Shown in pieces: positions 26,288 to 35,031 of a stretch of DNA of 64,000 nucleotides; the first letter of the stretch is position 1, and the number at the start of each line of letters is the position of its first letter. The position numbers and the translations under genes were made by a program. The stretch lies in NCBI RefSeq assembly GCF_007833165.1, contig NZ_VOBQ01000010.1, positions 62,001 to 126,000 of the forward strand, in the 5' to 3' direction. This DNA is from Caenimonas sedimenti (GTDB lineage Bacteria > Pseudomonadota > Gammaproteobacteria > Burkholderiales > Burkholderiaceae_C). A model generated the notes under the pieces. The model was not told where the DNA came from, searched no databases, and saw nothing but the letters and a program-made list of their open reading frames with translations.

Positions 26288-28258
26288 ATGAACAGATGCA
26301 TGCGTGCGTGGCCGTGGCTGGCGGCGCTTTTCTTGGCTGCCAGCCTCGCTGCCTGCGGCGGCGGTGGTGGCAGCCGCGAACCGGTCCTGGGCTTCGATTC
26401 GACCCCACGGCCGCCGACCGTGACCGCCGTGTCGCCGGTCGCCGGCGCGACCGGGGTCGCCCTCAACGTGGTCGTCAGTGCCGACTTCAGCGAGCCGATG
26501 GCGCCGATCACCGGCGGCGCGAGCTTCGTGGTCAGCTGCGCGGCGCCCTGCGTGTCGCCCACCGGCACCGTCGGCCTGGATGCCACGCGGCGGATCGCCA
26601 CCTTCACCCTGGCGCCCGGCTCCGCGCTCGCGCCCCTGACCGAGTACACCGCCACCATCGCCGGGGCCAGCAGCAGCCGGACCGGCCTCAGCATGGTCGC
26701 CCCCTACAGCTGGCGGTTCACGACGCAGATGTCGGCCGACAGCACGCGGCCGCGCGTCACTTCGACCGTTCCTGCCACCAGCAGCCCGGGGCCGACCCTG
26801 GGGGTGCCCGCGAACACGTCGGTGAGCGCGACGTTCAGCGAAGACATGGCGCCCAGCACCATCTCGCCGTCGAGTTTCACCGTGACCTGCGCGCTGCCCT
26901 GCGTTTCGCCCGCGGGCACCGTGACCTATGTCGTCGGCAACCGCATGGCGGTGTTCACGCCCGGCGCAGCGCTCACGCCGGGCGCGACCTACACGGCCGT
27001 CATCACGGCCGCGGCCGCCGACCTGGCCGGCAACGCGCTGGCCGGCAATCAGGCTGCGCTGCCCGCGGCCAGCAACTACGTCTGGACCTTCACCGCGACG
27101 GCGGCATCGGCGTCATCGGACCTGGCAGTCGCCAGCACCAACCCCGCCGCCAACTCGAGCGCATTCACGTGCACCGGCAACGCGATCAGCGCCACCTTCA
27201 GCGTTCCCTCGGGGTCGCGGATCGACCCGACCACGATCGGCGCATCGAACTTCATCGTGACCGAGGCCGGCGGGGCGAACGTCCCTGCCGCCTCCGTGGT
27301 GCTGGACGCCAGCGGCCGCATCGCCACCTTCACGCCGCAGGCTCCGCTGTCGCAGGGCGCCACCTACCGCGCCCGCATCCGCGGCGGCCCCGGCGGCGTT
27401 CGCGATCTGGCCGTCCCTGGGAATACGCTGGCGGCGGACTACAGCTGGAACTTCGTGGTCGGCACCTGCACCACCGGCTCAGGCGCCCCGACCCCCGGCA
27501 ACGCGCCGCCCACGATTTCCCTGCTGGGCACCGCATCCACCTTCGGCGTCTTCGGCGGCACGGGGGGCACGGTCAACCAGGGCACCCTGACGGTGATCAG
27601 CGGCGACGTCGGCACGACCGCGGCTTCCACCACGGTCACGGGCTTGCATCATGCGGGAGCGGGCTGTACCTACACCGAGACGGGGGCGAACATGGGCACC
27701 GTCAACGGCCGCATCTACACGGCACCACCGCCGCCGACCGCAGGTTGCCCGACCGACGGGACGCCGGCGACGCTGGCCGCCGCGACCCAGGCCCGGGCCG
27801 ACACACTGGCGGCGTACAACAACCTGGCGGCACGCCCCGCCGGTACCGACCCCGGCGCCGGCAACCTGGCCAACCTGACGCTGACCCCCGGCACCTACAC
27901 GGCCGCCGGCGGTTCGTTCCGCATCCAGGGCGGCGACCTCACGCTGGACGCGCAGGGCAACGCGAACGCCACCTGGGTGTTCCAGATGGCGACGACGCTG
28001 ACCGTGGGCACCGCCGTGCCGCAGAACGTGATCCTGATCAATGGCGCGCAGTCCAAGAACGTGTACTGGCAGGTCGGCACGACCGCCACGGTGAATGCAG
28101 TCGGTGGCGGCACCATGGTCGGCACCATCATCACGCAGGCAGGCGCGGCGCTTTCGGGCGCGGGCGCCGCGGCCGTCACCACCTTGAACGGGCGGGTGCT
28201 ATCGACCGGTGCAGCCGTCACACTGGTGGACACGGTCATCAACGTCCCGGCCCCATGA
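26288..28258 (+). CDS. Ig-like (Big_5) plus DUF3494 ice-binding-like lipoprotein, copy 2
   Basis: A 656-residue lipoprotein (lipobox SLAAC, Cys23) with the same order as copy 1: a Gly-rich stretch, three Big_5 domains, then a DUF3494 domain (SGDVGTTAASTTVTGLHHAG, LTLTPGTYTAAG, WVFQMATTLTVG, NVYWQVGTTATVN). Copy 2 keeps every family landmark, so both copies look functional. The ATG at 26288 follows a GAGG site. Its stop overlaps a possible ATG at 28255; the OmpA-type protein more likely starts at 28285. Confidence 0.88.
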   Translation: MNRCMRAWPWLAALFLAASLAACGGGGGSREPVLGFDSTPRPPTVTAVSPVAGATGVALNVVVSADFSEPMAPITGGASFVVSCAAPCVSPTGTVGLDATRRIATFTLAPGSALAPLTEYTATIAGASSSRTGLSMVAPYSWRFTTQMSADSTRPRVTSTVPATSSPGPTLGVPANTSVSATFSEDMAPSTISPSSFTVTCALPCVSPAGTVTYVVGNRMAVFTPGAALTPGATYTAVITAAAADLAGNALAGNQAALPAASNYVWTFTATAASASSDLAVASTNPAANSSAFTCTGNAISATFSVPSGSRIDPTTIGASNFIVTEAGGANVPAASVVLDASGRIATFTPQAPLSQGATYRARIRGGPGGVRDLAVPGNTLAADYSWNFVVGTCTTGSGAPTPGNAPPTISLLGTASTFGVFGGTGGTVNQGTLTVISGDVGTTAASTTVTGLHHAGAGCTYTETGANMGTVNGRIYTAPPPPTAGCPTDGTPATLAAATQARADTLAAYNNLAARPAGTDPGAGNLANLTLTPGTYTAAGGSFRIQGGDLTLDAQGNANATWVFQMATTLTVGTAVPQNVILINGAQSKNVYWQVGTTATVNAVGGGTMVGTIITQAGAALSGAGAAAVTTLNGRVLSTGAAVTLVDTVINVPAP

Positions 28259-28284
28259 ACGGCCTCCTCCAGGAAAGCAAGACC

Positions 28285-29511
28285 ATGATGACCCACGCAA
28301 GAACTTCCGTCGCGCTGGCCTGCCTGGCCCTGGGGGGCCTGGCCACGCCCGCGGCATTCGCGCAGGACGCCGGGTGGTACGCCGGCGCCGGCATCGGCAG
28401 CGCGGCCACCACCGTCGACGACGAGCGGATCCGCAACGGCTTGCTGAACCAGGGCCTGGACCCGGTCAGCATGGCCGAAGACGAGCGCGAAGCGGCATAC
28501 CGGTTGTTTGGCGGCTACCAGTTCAACCGCCACTTCGGCGTGGAAGCCGGCTGGTTCGACCTGGGGCGCTTCGGCTTTGCCGCCAGCACCTTCCCGGCGG
28601 GGCAGCTGACGGGCGATGTGCGCATGCGCGGGATCAACCTCGACCTGGTGGGCAGCTGGCCGCTGACCGAGCGCCTGTCGCTGCTGGGACGCGCCGGCCT
28701 GATTTACGCGCAGTCGCGCGGCAGCTTCGGCGCCGCGGGCGCGGTGAGCAACCCGTATGGCGTCACCAGCCGCAGCGAACGCGACTGGGGCCTCAAGCTC
28801 GGCGCGGGCATCGGCTGGCAGCTGAGCCCGGCCTGGCAGCTGCGCGCCGAGCTCGAGCGCTACCGCATCAGCGACTCCGTGGGCAACAAGGGCAATGTGG
28901 ACGTGGCGTCGATCAGCCTGGTCTACCGGTTCGGGGCGTCGGGTTCGATGCAGCGCGTCGCCACGACACCCGGAGCGGTTCCTGGGAGCCCCGGTGCCCA
29001 GACCGGCGTGCCGGGCGCCGCCGGCACCATGAGCCCGCCCCCGGGCGCGGCAGCAAGCACGGCGCCGTCTCCGGCTGCGGCCGGCACGGCCCCGTCACCT
29101 TCCACCGCCCCGGCGGCGCCGGCGGCTCCAACCACCCGCGTGCAGTTCTCGGCCGACGCCCTGTTCGACTTCGACCAGGCCACGCTGCGCCCGGAAGGGC
29201 AGCGGCAGCTGGATGCCTTTGCGCAGCGCCTGCGTGGCGTGCGCGTGGACGGCGTGCTGGTGACCGGCCACTCCGACCGGATCGGCTCCACGGCCTACAA
29301 CCTCCGCCTGTCGGAGCGGCGCGCCGCCGCGGTGCAGGCGCACCTGGTGCAGGCCGGTGTGGCGGCCGCGACGATCAGCATCCGGGGTGCGGGCGAAACG
29401 CAACCCGTCACCACGCCCGCCGACTGCAAGGGCAACCAGCCGACGCCGGCCCTGGTGGCGTGCCTGCAGCCGGACCGGCGGGTCGAAGTCGAGGCGACGG
29501 GGACGCGCTAA
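28285..29511 (+). CDS. OmpA family outer-membrane beta-barrel protein, copy 2
   Basis: A 408-residue protein like copy 1: signal peptide ending TPAAFAQD, OmpA barrel (YAGAGIGSAATTVDDERIR, RLFGGYQFNRHFGVEAGWFDLG), a Gly/Ala/Pro/Ser linker longer than in copy 1 (about 225-290), and the peptidoglycan-binding OmpA C terminus (ALFDFDQATLRPEG, GHSDRIGSTAYNLRLSERRA). AGGAAAG precedes the ATG at 28285 (28288 is also possible). It ends 7 bp before the convergent EF-G-like gene. Confidence 0.88.
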   Translation: MMTHARTSVALACLALGGLATPAAFAQDAGWYAGAGIGSAATTVDDERIRNGLLNQGLDPVSMAEDEREAAYRLFGGYQFNRHFGVEAGWFDLGRFGFAASTFPAGQLTGDVRMRGINLDLVGSWPLTERLSLLGRAGLIYAQSRGSFGAAGAVSNPYGVTSRSERDWGLKLGAGIGWQLSPAWQLRAELERYRISDSVGNKGNVDVASISLVYRFGASGSMQRVATTPGAVPGSPGAQTGVPGAAGTMSPPPGAAASTAPSPAAAGTAPSPSTAPAAPAAPTTRVQFSADALFDFDQATLRPEGQRQLDAFAQRLRGVRVDGVLVTGHSDRIGSTAYNLRLSERRAAAVQAHLVQAGVAAATISIRGAGETQPVTTPADCKGNQPTPALVACLQPDRRVEVEATGTR

Positions 29512-29518
29512 GCGAAAC

Positions 29519-31573
29519 CTAAGCGTCGTCCTTCACCTTGTACTGCGAAGCCAGCTGCGACTGCACGGTCGGCGGCACCGGCTCGTAGTGGCTGAAGGCG
29601 ATGGTGTAGCGGCCCTGGCCGCCGGTGAGCGAGTTCAGGCGCGACTGGTAGCTGGCCAGCTCCGACAGCGGCGCCTGCGCCAGCACGGTCAGCGCGCCGA
29701 CGTTGCTCGACTGCGTGCCGCTCACCTGGCCGCGCCGTGACGCGAGGTCGCCGGTGATGTCGCCGATGTTGTGCTCGGGCGCGGCGATCTCCACGTGCAC
29801 GATCGGCTCCAGCACGCAAGGCCGCGCGGACTGCACCGCGGCGGCCAGTGCCTTCTTGGCCGCGGAGACGAAGGCGATCTCCTTGCTGTCCACCGCATGG
29901 TGTTTGCCGTCGTAGACCACCACTTTGAGGTCGACCACCGGATAGCCGGCCACCACGCCCTGCTCCATGGCCAGCCGCACGCCCTTCTCCACGGCCGGCA
30001 TGAAGTTGTGCGGAATGGCACCGCCCTTCACTTCGTCGACGAACTCGTAGCCGCTGCCGCGCGGCAGCGGTTCGATGCGCAGGAACACCTCGCCGAACTG
30101 GCCGGCGCCGCCGGTCTGCTTCTTGTGGCGGTGGTGGCCCTCGGCCGGCGCGGTGATGGTCTCGCGGTAGGCGATGCGCGGCGGCCGAGTCTCGACCTGG
30201 CAGTTGTGGATCTCGGTCAGCCGCTCCAGCAGTGTGCGCAGGTGCAATTCACCCAGGCCGTAGACCACGGTCTCGTTGGTCTGGGCCGCGTGCTCCACCT
30301 TCAGGCACGGGTCTTCGCTCACCAGCTTCAGGAGGATGTCGTGCAGCCGCTGCTCGTCGCCCCGCCGCTTCGGCGAGATCGCCAGGCCATGCACCGGCAC
30401 CGGGAAGTCGAGCGGCTTCAGGTGGATGTGCGCGTCTTCGGGCGCGTCGTGCAGCACGGCATCGAAGTGCAGCTCCTCCACCTTGGCGATGGCGCAGAGG
30501 TCGCCCGGCACCGCCTTGGGCACTTCCTTCAGCTCCTTGCCCTGCAGCATGAACAGGTGGCCCACCTTGAACGGCCGGCGGCTGTCGCCCACGTAGAGCT
30601 GGCTGTCGCGCGTGATCGTGCCCTGGTGCACGCGCATCACGCCCATCTTGCCCACGTACGGGTCCTGCGTGATCTTGAACACGTGCGCCAGCACGTGCTT
30701 CGCCGGGTCCACCACTGCCTGCATGGGTTTCGCCGCTGCGCCCTCACCCTCCAGGAACTCGGGCGGGTTGCTCTCGGTCGGGTCGGGCAGCAGCTTCTCG
30801 ATCACATCGAGCAGTTCGACCACGCCGGCGCCGGTGCGCGCGGAGACGAAGCAGATCGGAATCAGGTGGCCCTCGCGCATCGCCTGCTCCAGCGGCGCGT
30901 GCAGTTCCTGCGGGGCTACGTCGCCCTCGTTCAAGTAGCGCTCGGTGAATGCGGCATCGACTTCCACCACCTGCTCGACCAGCGCGCGGTGCGCGGCCTC
31001 GATCGATGAGAAGTCCGGTGGCGGCCCGTCGTCCGTCAGGTGGTAGAAGCAGTCGATCACGCGCTCGCCGCGCTGCGAGGGCAGGTTGACCGGCAGGCAT
31101 TCCTTGCCGAAGGCCGCCTGGATCTGTGCCACCAGCGCCTCGAGGTTCACGCCCTGCGCGTCGATGCGGTTGACCACGATGATGCGGTCGCGCCCGCGTT
31201 CCTTCGCCCACTCCATCATGCGCACCGCCATGGGTTCGATCCCGGCGCTGGCGTTGATGACGATGGCGGCCGTTTCCACCGCTTCCAATGCCGGCAGCGA
31301 CTGGCCCAGCAAGTCGCCGGCGCCGGGCGTGTCGATCAGGTGGGTGCGGATTCCCTGGTGCTCAAAATGAACGAGCGCCGCGTTCAGGGACCGCAGCGCT
31401 CGTTTTTCCAGGGGGTCGTGGTCGGAGACCGTGCTCCCCCTTTCTACACTGCCGGGGGTGCCGATCGCTCCGGCCTTCCAGAGCAAGGCCTCCGCCAGGC
31501 TGGTCTTGCCGGCGGCGCTCGGGCCGACGAGGGCCAGGGTGCGCCGGGCGGCGATGTCTCGATGGGTTGCCAT
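29519..31573 (-). CDS. Elongation factor G-like GTPase (not canonical FusA)
   Basis: A 684-residue translational GTPase with EF-G domain order. The P-loop is GPSAAGKT (17-24), G3 is DTPGAGD (81-87) and G4 is NRID (135-138). Canonical EF-G has DTPGHVD and NKxD, so the catalytic His (PGH) is replaced by Ala and the guanine motif is modified. Domains II-V are recognisable (TQDPYVGKMGVMRVHQGTI; RKKQTGGAGQFGEV-like HHRHKKQTGGAGQF; GGAIPHNFMPAVEKGV; IGDITGDLASRRGQV). It is an EF-G paralogue whose role is unknown, perhaps GTP binding without normal turnover. AGGAAG precedes the ATG. The next gene is 123 bp away. Confidence 0.85.
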   Translation of the reverse strand: MATHRDIAARRTLALVGPSAAGKTSLAEALLWKAGAIGTPGSVERGSTVSDHDPLEKRALRSLNAALVHFEHQGIRTHLIDTPGAGDLLGQSLPALEAVETAAIVINASAGIEPMAVRMMEWAKERGRDRIIVVNRIDAQGVNLEALVAQIQAAFGKECLPVNLPSQRGERVIDCFYHLTDDGPPPDFSSIEAAHRALVEQVVEVDAAFTERYLNEGDVAPQELHAPLEQAMREGHLIPICFVSARTGAGVVELLDVIEKLLPDPTESNPPEFLEGEGAAAKPMQAVVDPAKHVLAHVFKITQDPYVGKMGVMRVHQGTITRDSQLYVGDSRRPFKVGHLFMLQGKELKEVPKAVPGDLCAIAKVEELHFDAVLHDAPEDAHIHLKPLDFPVPVHGLAISPKRRGDEQRLHDILLKLVSEDPCLKVEHAAQTNETVVYGLGELHLRTLLERLTEIHNCQVETRPPRIAYRETITAPAEGHHRHKKQTGGAGQFGEVFLRIEPLPRGSGYEFVDEVKGGAIPHNFMPAVEKGVRLAMEQGVVAGYPVVDLKVVVYDGKHHAVDSKEIAFVSAAKKALAAAVQSARPCVLEPIVHVEIAAPEHNIGDITGDLASRRGQVSGTQSSNVGALTVLAQAPLSELASYQSRLNSLTGGQGRYTIAFSHYEPVPPTVQSQLASQYKVKDDA

Positions 31574-31696
31574 GGGATGCTTCCTCGACCGAATGGGAAA
31601 ACCATCCTAGACCTGTGCGGGGTCCGCCGCAACCGGGGGAATCTCGGCGCGCCGCTGCGCAGCGCGACGGTAGTTGCAGGGGCCCCGCCGAGCTCT

Positions 31697-34165
31697 TCAC
31701 GCGGCCGCGCGGGGCGGCCATTGGTCGTGCAGGGTCACCGCGATGCGCTCGCCCCAGAGCAGGATCTCTGCCGGCGTTCCCGCATGCAACTGCTGGGCCG
31801 CCGCGCCACGCAGGTAGCCCAGCGCCACGCAGGCCTGCGCCAGCGGGCTGTAGCCGGCCGAGCTGAGTTCGCCGGCTGGTTCACCGTCCAGCAGGATGGT
31901 CTCGCCGCCCCAGGCGTAGGCCGCCGCATCTTGCAACACCAGCGTGACGAGCTTCTTGCGCAGCGGCTTCCCGCGCGCGGCCAGCAACGCGTCGTGCCCG
32001 ATGAAGCCGCCGGCCTTGTCGAGCTTCACGCTGAACGCCAGGCCGGCCTCCCACGGCGTCTCGTCGGGCCCGAGCTCGGCGCCCCACGCGCGCCGGCCCT
32101 GCTCGATGCGCAAGGCGTCGAGCGCGTAGTAGCCGGCGTCGCGCAGCCCGAGGTCGACGCCGGCCTGCGTCAGCGCGAGATAGACATGGCGCGTCATCTC
32201 GACCGGCACGTAGAGCTCGAAGCCGGGGCCGCCGACGTAGCTCATGCGGGCGGCGCGCACGCGGGCATGGCCCAGGTCGATTTCCTTGGTCCAGGAGAAT
32301 TTCAGCGCTTCGGGTGAGAGGTCATCGGGACCCACGCGCGCCAGCAGTTCGCGCGCCTTCGGGCCCATCACCGAGAGCACGCTGAACATCGCCGAGACGT
32401 CGGTGAGCACGGCATGGGCGTCGCCCGGGATGTGGCGCTGGATCCAGTCGGCGTCCCGCGTCGCCTGCGCCGAACCGGTGACGATGAGGAAGCGGTCCAC
32501 CGCCTGCCGCATCACCGTGAGGTCGCTTTCGATGCCGCCGCGCGCGTTGAGCATGGGCGTGTAGACCATCTTGCCGATGGGCACGTCCATGTCGTTGGCG
32601 CAGAGCTGCTGCAGCAAAGGCAATGCGTCGCGGCCCTGCAGCAGCAGCTTGGAAAACGAGCTCTGGTCGTACAGCGCGACGGCTTCGCGCGTGGCGCGCT
32701 GCTCTTCGATCATCCAGGGCAGCCAGCCGGGCGTGCCGAGTGTGTGCTCGGGACGTTCCTGGTATTGCTCCTCCCCCCTCTGGGGGGAGGCTGGGAGGGG
32801 GGCGCCCTCCGGCATGCGGGGCCGGAAGTAGTTCGCCCGCTCCCACCCATTCTTGCTGCCGAACTCCGCGCCCTTCGCCGCCAGCAAGTCGTACAGCGGC
32901 GAGGTCCGCAGCGGCCGCGCGGTCTCCAGCTCCTGCCGCGGCCAGCGCATCGCGTAGTGCAGGCCCAGCGTTTCGCCGGTGCGCTCCGCCAGGGCCTTGC
33001 GGTTGCCCGTGAAGGCACCGAAGCGGCGGATGTCGACGTCCCAGACATCGGTGCTGGGTTCGCCGCCCACCACCCATTCGGCGATCAGCCGGCCAGCGCC
33101 GCCGCTGTTGGCGATGCCGGCGGAATTGAATCCGGCGCAGACGAAGTAGTTGCGCAGCTCGGGCGCCTCGCCCAGGATGAAGTTGCCGTCGGGCGTGAAG
33201 CTCTCCGGCCCGTTCAGCAGCATCTTGATCTCCGCCGTCTCCAGGCAGGGCGTGCGATGGATGGCGTTCTGCATCAACAGCTCGAACTGGTCCCAGTCCT
33301 CGTCCAGCAGCTGGAACTGGAAGGTCGATGGGATCGGGTCCACGCGCCACGGTTTCGCCACGGGCTCGAAACCGCCCATCACCAGGCCACCCACTTCCTC
33401 CTTGTAGTAGATGAAGCCGTCGGGGTCGCGCATCACGGGCAGCATCGGATGCACGCCGGGGATCCTGCCGGTGACCACGTAGAAATGTTCCGCCGGATAG
33501 AGCGGCACGTTGACCCCGGCCAGCCGCCCGAACTGGCGCGCCCACTGGCCGCCGCAATTGATGACGGTGTCGCAGCGCACTCCACCTTGCGCTGTGGTGA
33601 CGCCGGTGACGCGGCCACGTTCCGTCGTGACGCCGGTCACTTCGACGTCCTCCACGATCTTCACACCGCGGTTGCGCGCGCCCTTGGCGAGCGACATGCA
33701 CAGGTCGGCCGGGTTGGCCTTGCCGTCGCCCGGCAGCCAGAGCGCGCCCTGCAGGTCGTCGGTGCGCAACACGGGGTATTTTTCGCCCGCTTCGGCCGGC
33801 GAGATCTCGTGGCATTCGACGCCGAAGCTGCGCGCCATGGCCAACTGCTTGCGCAGCACCTTCATGCGGTCCGGCGTCTTCGCCACGTTGACGCTGCCGC
33901 ACTGCTTCCAGCCGGTCGCGAGACCCGTCTCGGCTTCCAGCGTGGCGTACAGCTCGATGCCGAATTTGGACATCTGCGTCATCGTCCGGTTGGGCCGCAT
34001 CTGTCCGACCAGCCCCGCCGCGTGCCAGGTGGTGCCGCTGGTCAGCTTGCCCTGCTCCAGCAGCAGCACATCGGTCTTGCCCAGCTTCGCCAGGTGGTAG
34101 GCGGTGGAGCAGCCGGCGATGCCGCCGCCCACGATCACGATTTCGGCATGCGACGGCAAGGTCAT
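31697..34165 (-). CDS. FAD-dependent dimethylglycine/sarcosine dehydrogenase-like protein with GcvT domain
   Basis: An 822-residue flavoprotein. It has an N-terminal DAO domain (VVGGGIAGCS-type dinucleotide motif at 12-20), SGTTWHAAGLVGQ with His48 where this family attaches FAD covalently, a central FAO_M domain, and a C-terminal GcvT tetrahydrofolate-binding domain with its barrel. Known relatives oxidatively demethylate dimethylglycine or sarcosine and pass the methyl group as a one-carbon unit to folate. It is the last gene of the minus-strand aminophosphonate arm, so N-methylated aminophosphonate is a possible substrate (inference). Residues about 455-467 (PASPQRGEE region) are encoded by a dispersed GC palindrome, an odd insert between domains. 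Confidence 0.85.
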   Translation of the reverse strand: MTLPSHAEIVIVGGGIAGCSTAYHLAKLGKTDVLLLEQGKLTSGTTWHAAGLVGQMRPNRTMTQMSKFGIELYATLEAETGLATGWKQCGSVNVAKTPDRMKVLRKQLAMARSFGVECHEISPAEAGEKYPVLRTDDLQGALWLPGDGKANPADLCMSLAKGARNRGVKIVEDVEVTGVTTERGRVTGVTTAQGGVRCDTVINCGGQWARQFGRLAGVNVPLYPAEHFYVVTGRIPGVHPMLPVMRDPDGFIYYKEEVGGLVMGGFEPVAKPWRVDPIPSTFQFQLLDEDWDQFELLMQNAIHRTPCLETAEIKMLLNGPESFTPDGNFILGEAPELRNYFVCAGFNSAGIANSGGAGRLIAEWVVGGEPSTDVWDVDIRRFGAFTGNRKALAERTGETLGLHYAMRWPRQELETARPLRTSPLYDLLAAKGAEFGSKNGWERANYFRPRMPEGAPLPASPQRGEEQYQERPEHTLGTPGWLPWMIEEQRATREAVALYDQSSFSKLLLQGRDALPLLQQLCANDMDVPIGKMVYTPMLNARGGIESDLTVMRQAVDRFLIVTGSAQATRDADWIQRHIPGDAHAVLTDVSAMFSVLSVMGPKARELLARVGPDDLSPEALKFSWTKEIDLGHARVRAARMSYVGGPGFELYVPVEMTRHVYLALTQAGVDLGLRDAGYYALDALRIEQGRRAWGAELGPDETPWEAGLAFSVKLDKAGGFIGHDALLAARGKPLRKKLVTLVLQDAAAYAWGGETILLDGEPAGELSSAGYSPLAQACVALGYLRGAAAQQLHAGTPAEILLWGERIAVTLHDQWPPRAAA
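32765..32803. repeat. Dispersed GC palindrome inside the GcvT/DAO gene
   Basis: A 39-bp element (starting TTGCTCCTCC, with CCCCCC and GGGGGG arms around TCT) identical to the copy at 47474-47512. It lies in frame inside the coding sequence and adds about 13 residues between the FAO_M and GcvT domains. Confidence 0.8.
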
Positions 34166-34169
34166 TCGA

Positions 34170-35009
34170 TCACCCCAACCTCAGGCACATGACGCCGGCC
34201 ACGATGGCGGCCGTGCCCATTGCACGGCGGATGGTGAAGACTTCCTTGAGGAACCACGTGCCCAACAGGGCCGCGAACAGCACCGAGGTTTCACGCAGCG
34301 CGGCCACGGTAGCGACAGGCGCCCGCGTCATCGCCCACAGCGCGATGCCGTACGAGCCCAGCGAGGCCGACGCGCCAACCACGGCAAGTGGGGCGCGGGC
34401 CCGCGTGTAGGCCCAGAAGACGGCGGGCTTGCGCCGCCACAGCACCATCAGGCCGAAGGGCCAGCCGTCCAGCACGAACAGCAGGGCCACGTACTGCAAC
34501 GCATTGCCGGACACGCGCACGCCCAGCCCGTCGACGATCGTGTACATCGCGATGATCACGGCGTTGGCGAGCGCGAACCCGACGGCGCGGGGTGACTCCA
34601 TGGCGTGGCGGGACAACCCGAGCGCCAGCACGCCGCAGCTGACACCGATGACCCCGGCCCAGGCCAGCGGCGACAGCGCCTCGCCGAACGCCAGCGTGGA
34701 CGACAGCGCGACCAGCAGCGGCGCGGTCCCGCGCATCAAGGGATAGGTGAGCCCCAGGTCGCCATGCTTGTAGGCCCCCGTGAGCGCGATGTAGTAGCCG
34801 ATGTGGATGACGAGCGAAGCGCCGATGTAGGGCCAGGCCGAGATCGGTGGCAGCCCGACGACGAGGACCAGCGGCAGCGCCACCACCGAGCCGACCATGT
34901 GCATCACCGCCGCATCCATCGCCTTGTCGCTGCTGGACTTGACCATGGCGTTCCAGCTGGCATGCAGCAGGGCGCCGAAGAGGACGGCCGCGAGGACGGG
35001 CCAGGTCAT
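34170..35009 (-). CDS. DMT superfamily (EamA) transporter
   Basis: A 279-residue membrane protein with ten hydrophobic helices in two EamA repeats (about 5-135 and 150-275). The YPLMRGTAPLLVAL and LRETSVLFAALLG segments are characteristic of the EamA halves. It is probably an exporter or importer of a small metabolite. It lies 22 bp after the HD-domain gene and 4 bp before the GcvT/DAO gene, so it belongs to the same operon. The frame extends upstream to 35282 by chance; the ATG at 35009 begins the first helix. Confidence 0.82.
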   Translation of the reverse strand: MTWPVLAAVLFGALLHASWNAMVKSSSDKAMDAAVMHMVGSVVALPLVLVVGLPPISAWPYIGASLVIHIGYYIALTGAYKHGDLGLTYPLMRGTAPLLVALSSTLAFGEALSPLAWAGVIGVSCGVLALGLSRHAMESPRAVGFALANAVIIAMYTIVDGLGVRVSGNALQYVALLFVLDGWPFGLMVLWRRKPAVFWAYTRARAPLAVVGASASLGSYGIALWAMTRAPVATVAALRETSVLFAALLGTWFLKEVFTIRRAMGTAAIVAGVMCLRLG

Positions 35010-35031
35010 GGCGGCGTGGCGCCGCGCGCCG

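Larger units (their letters stand above)
26288..29511 (+). repeat. Tandem duplication, copy 2 of lipoprotein + OmpA module
   Basis: This is the second copy of the module described at 22995-26179. The gap between genes shrinks from 35 to 26 bp, and the linker of the OmpA-type protein is longer in this copy. Confidence 0.85.
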
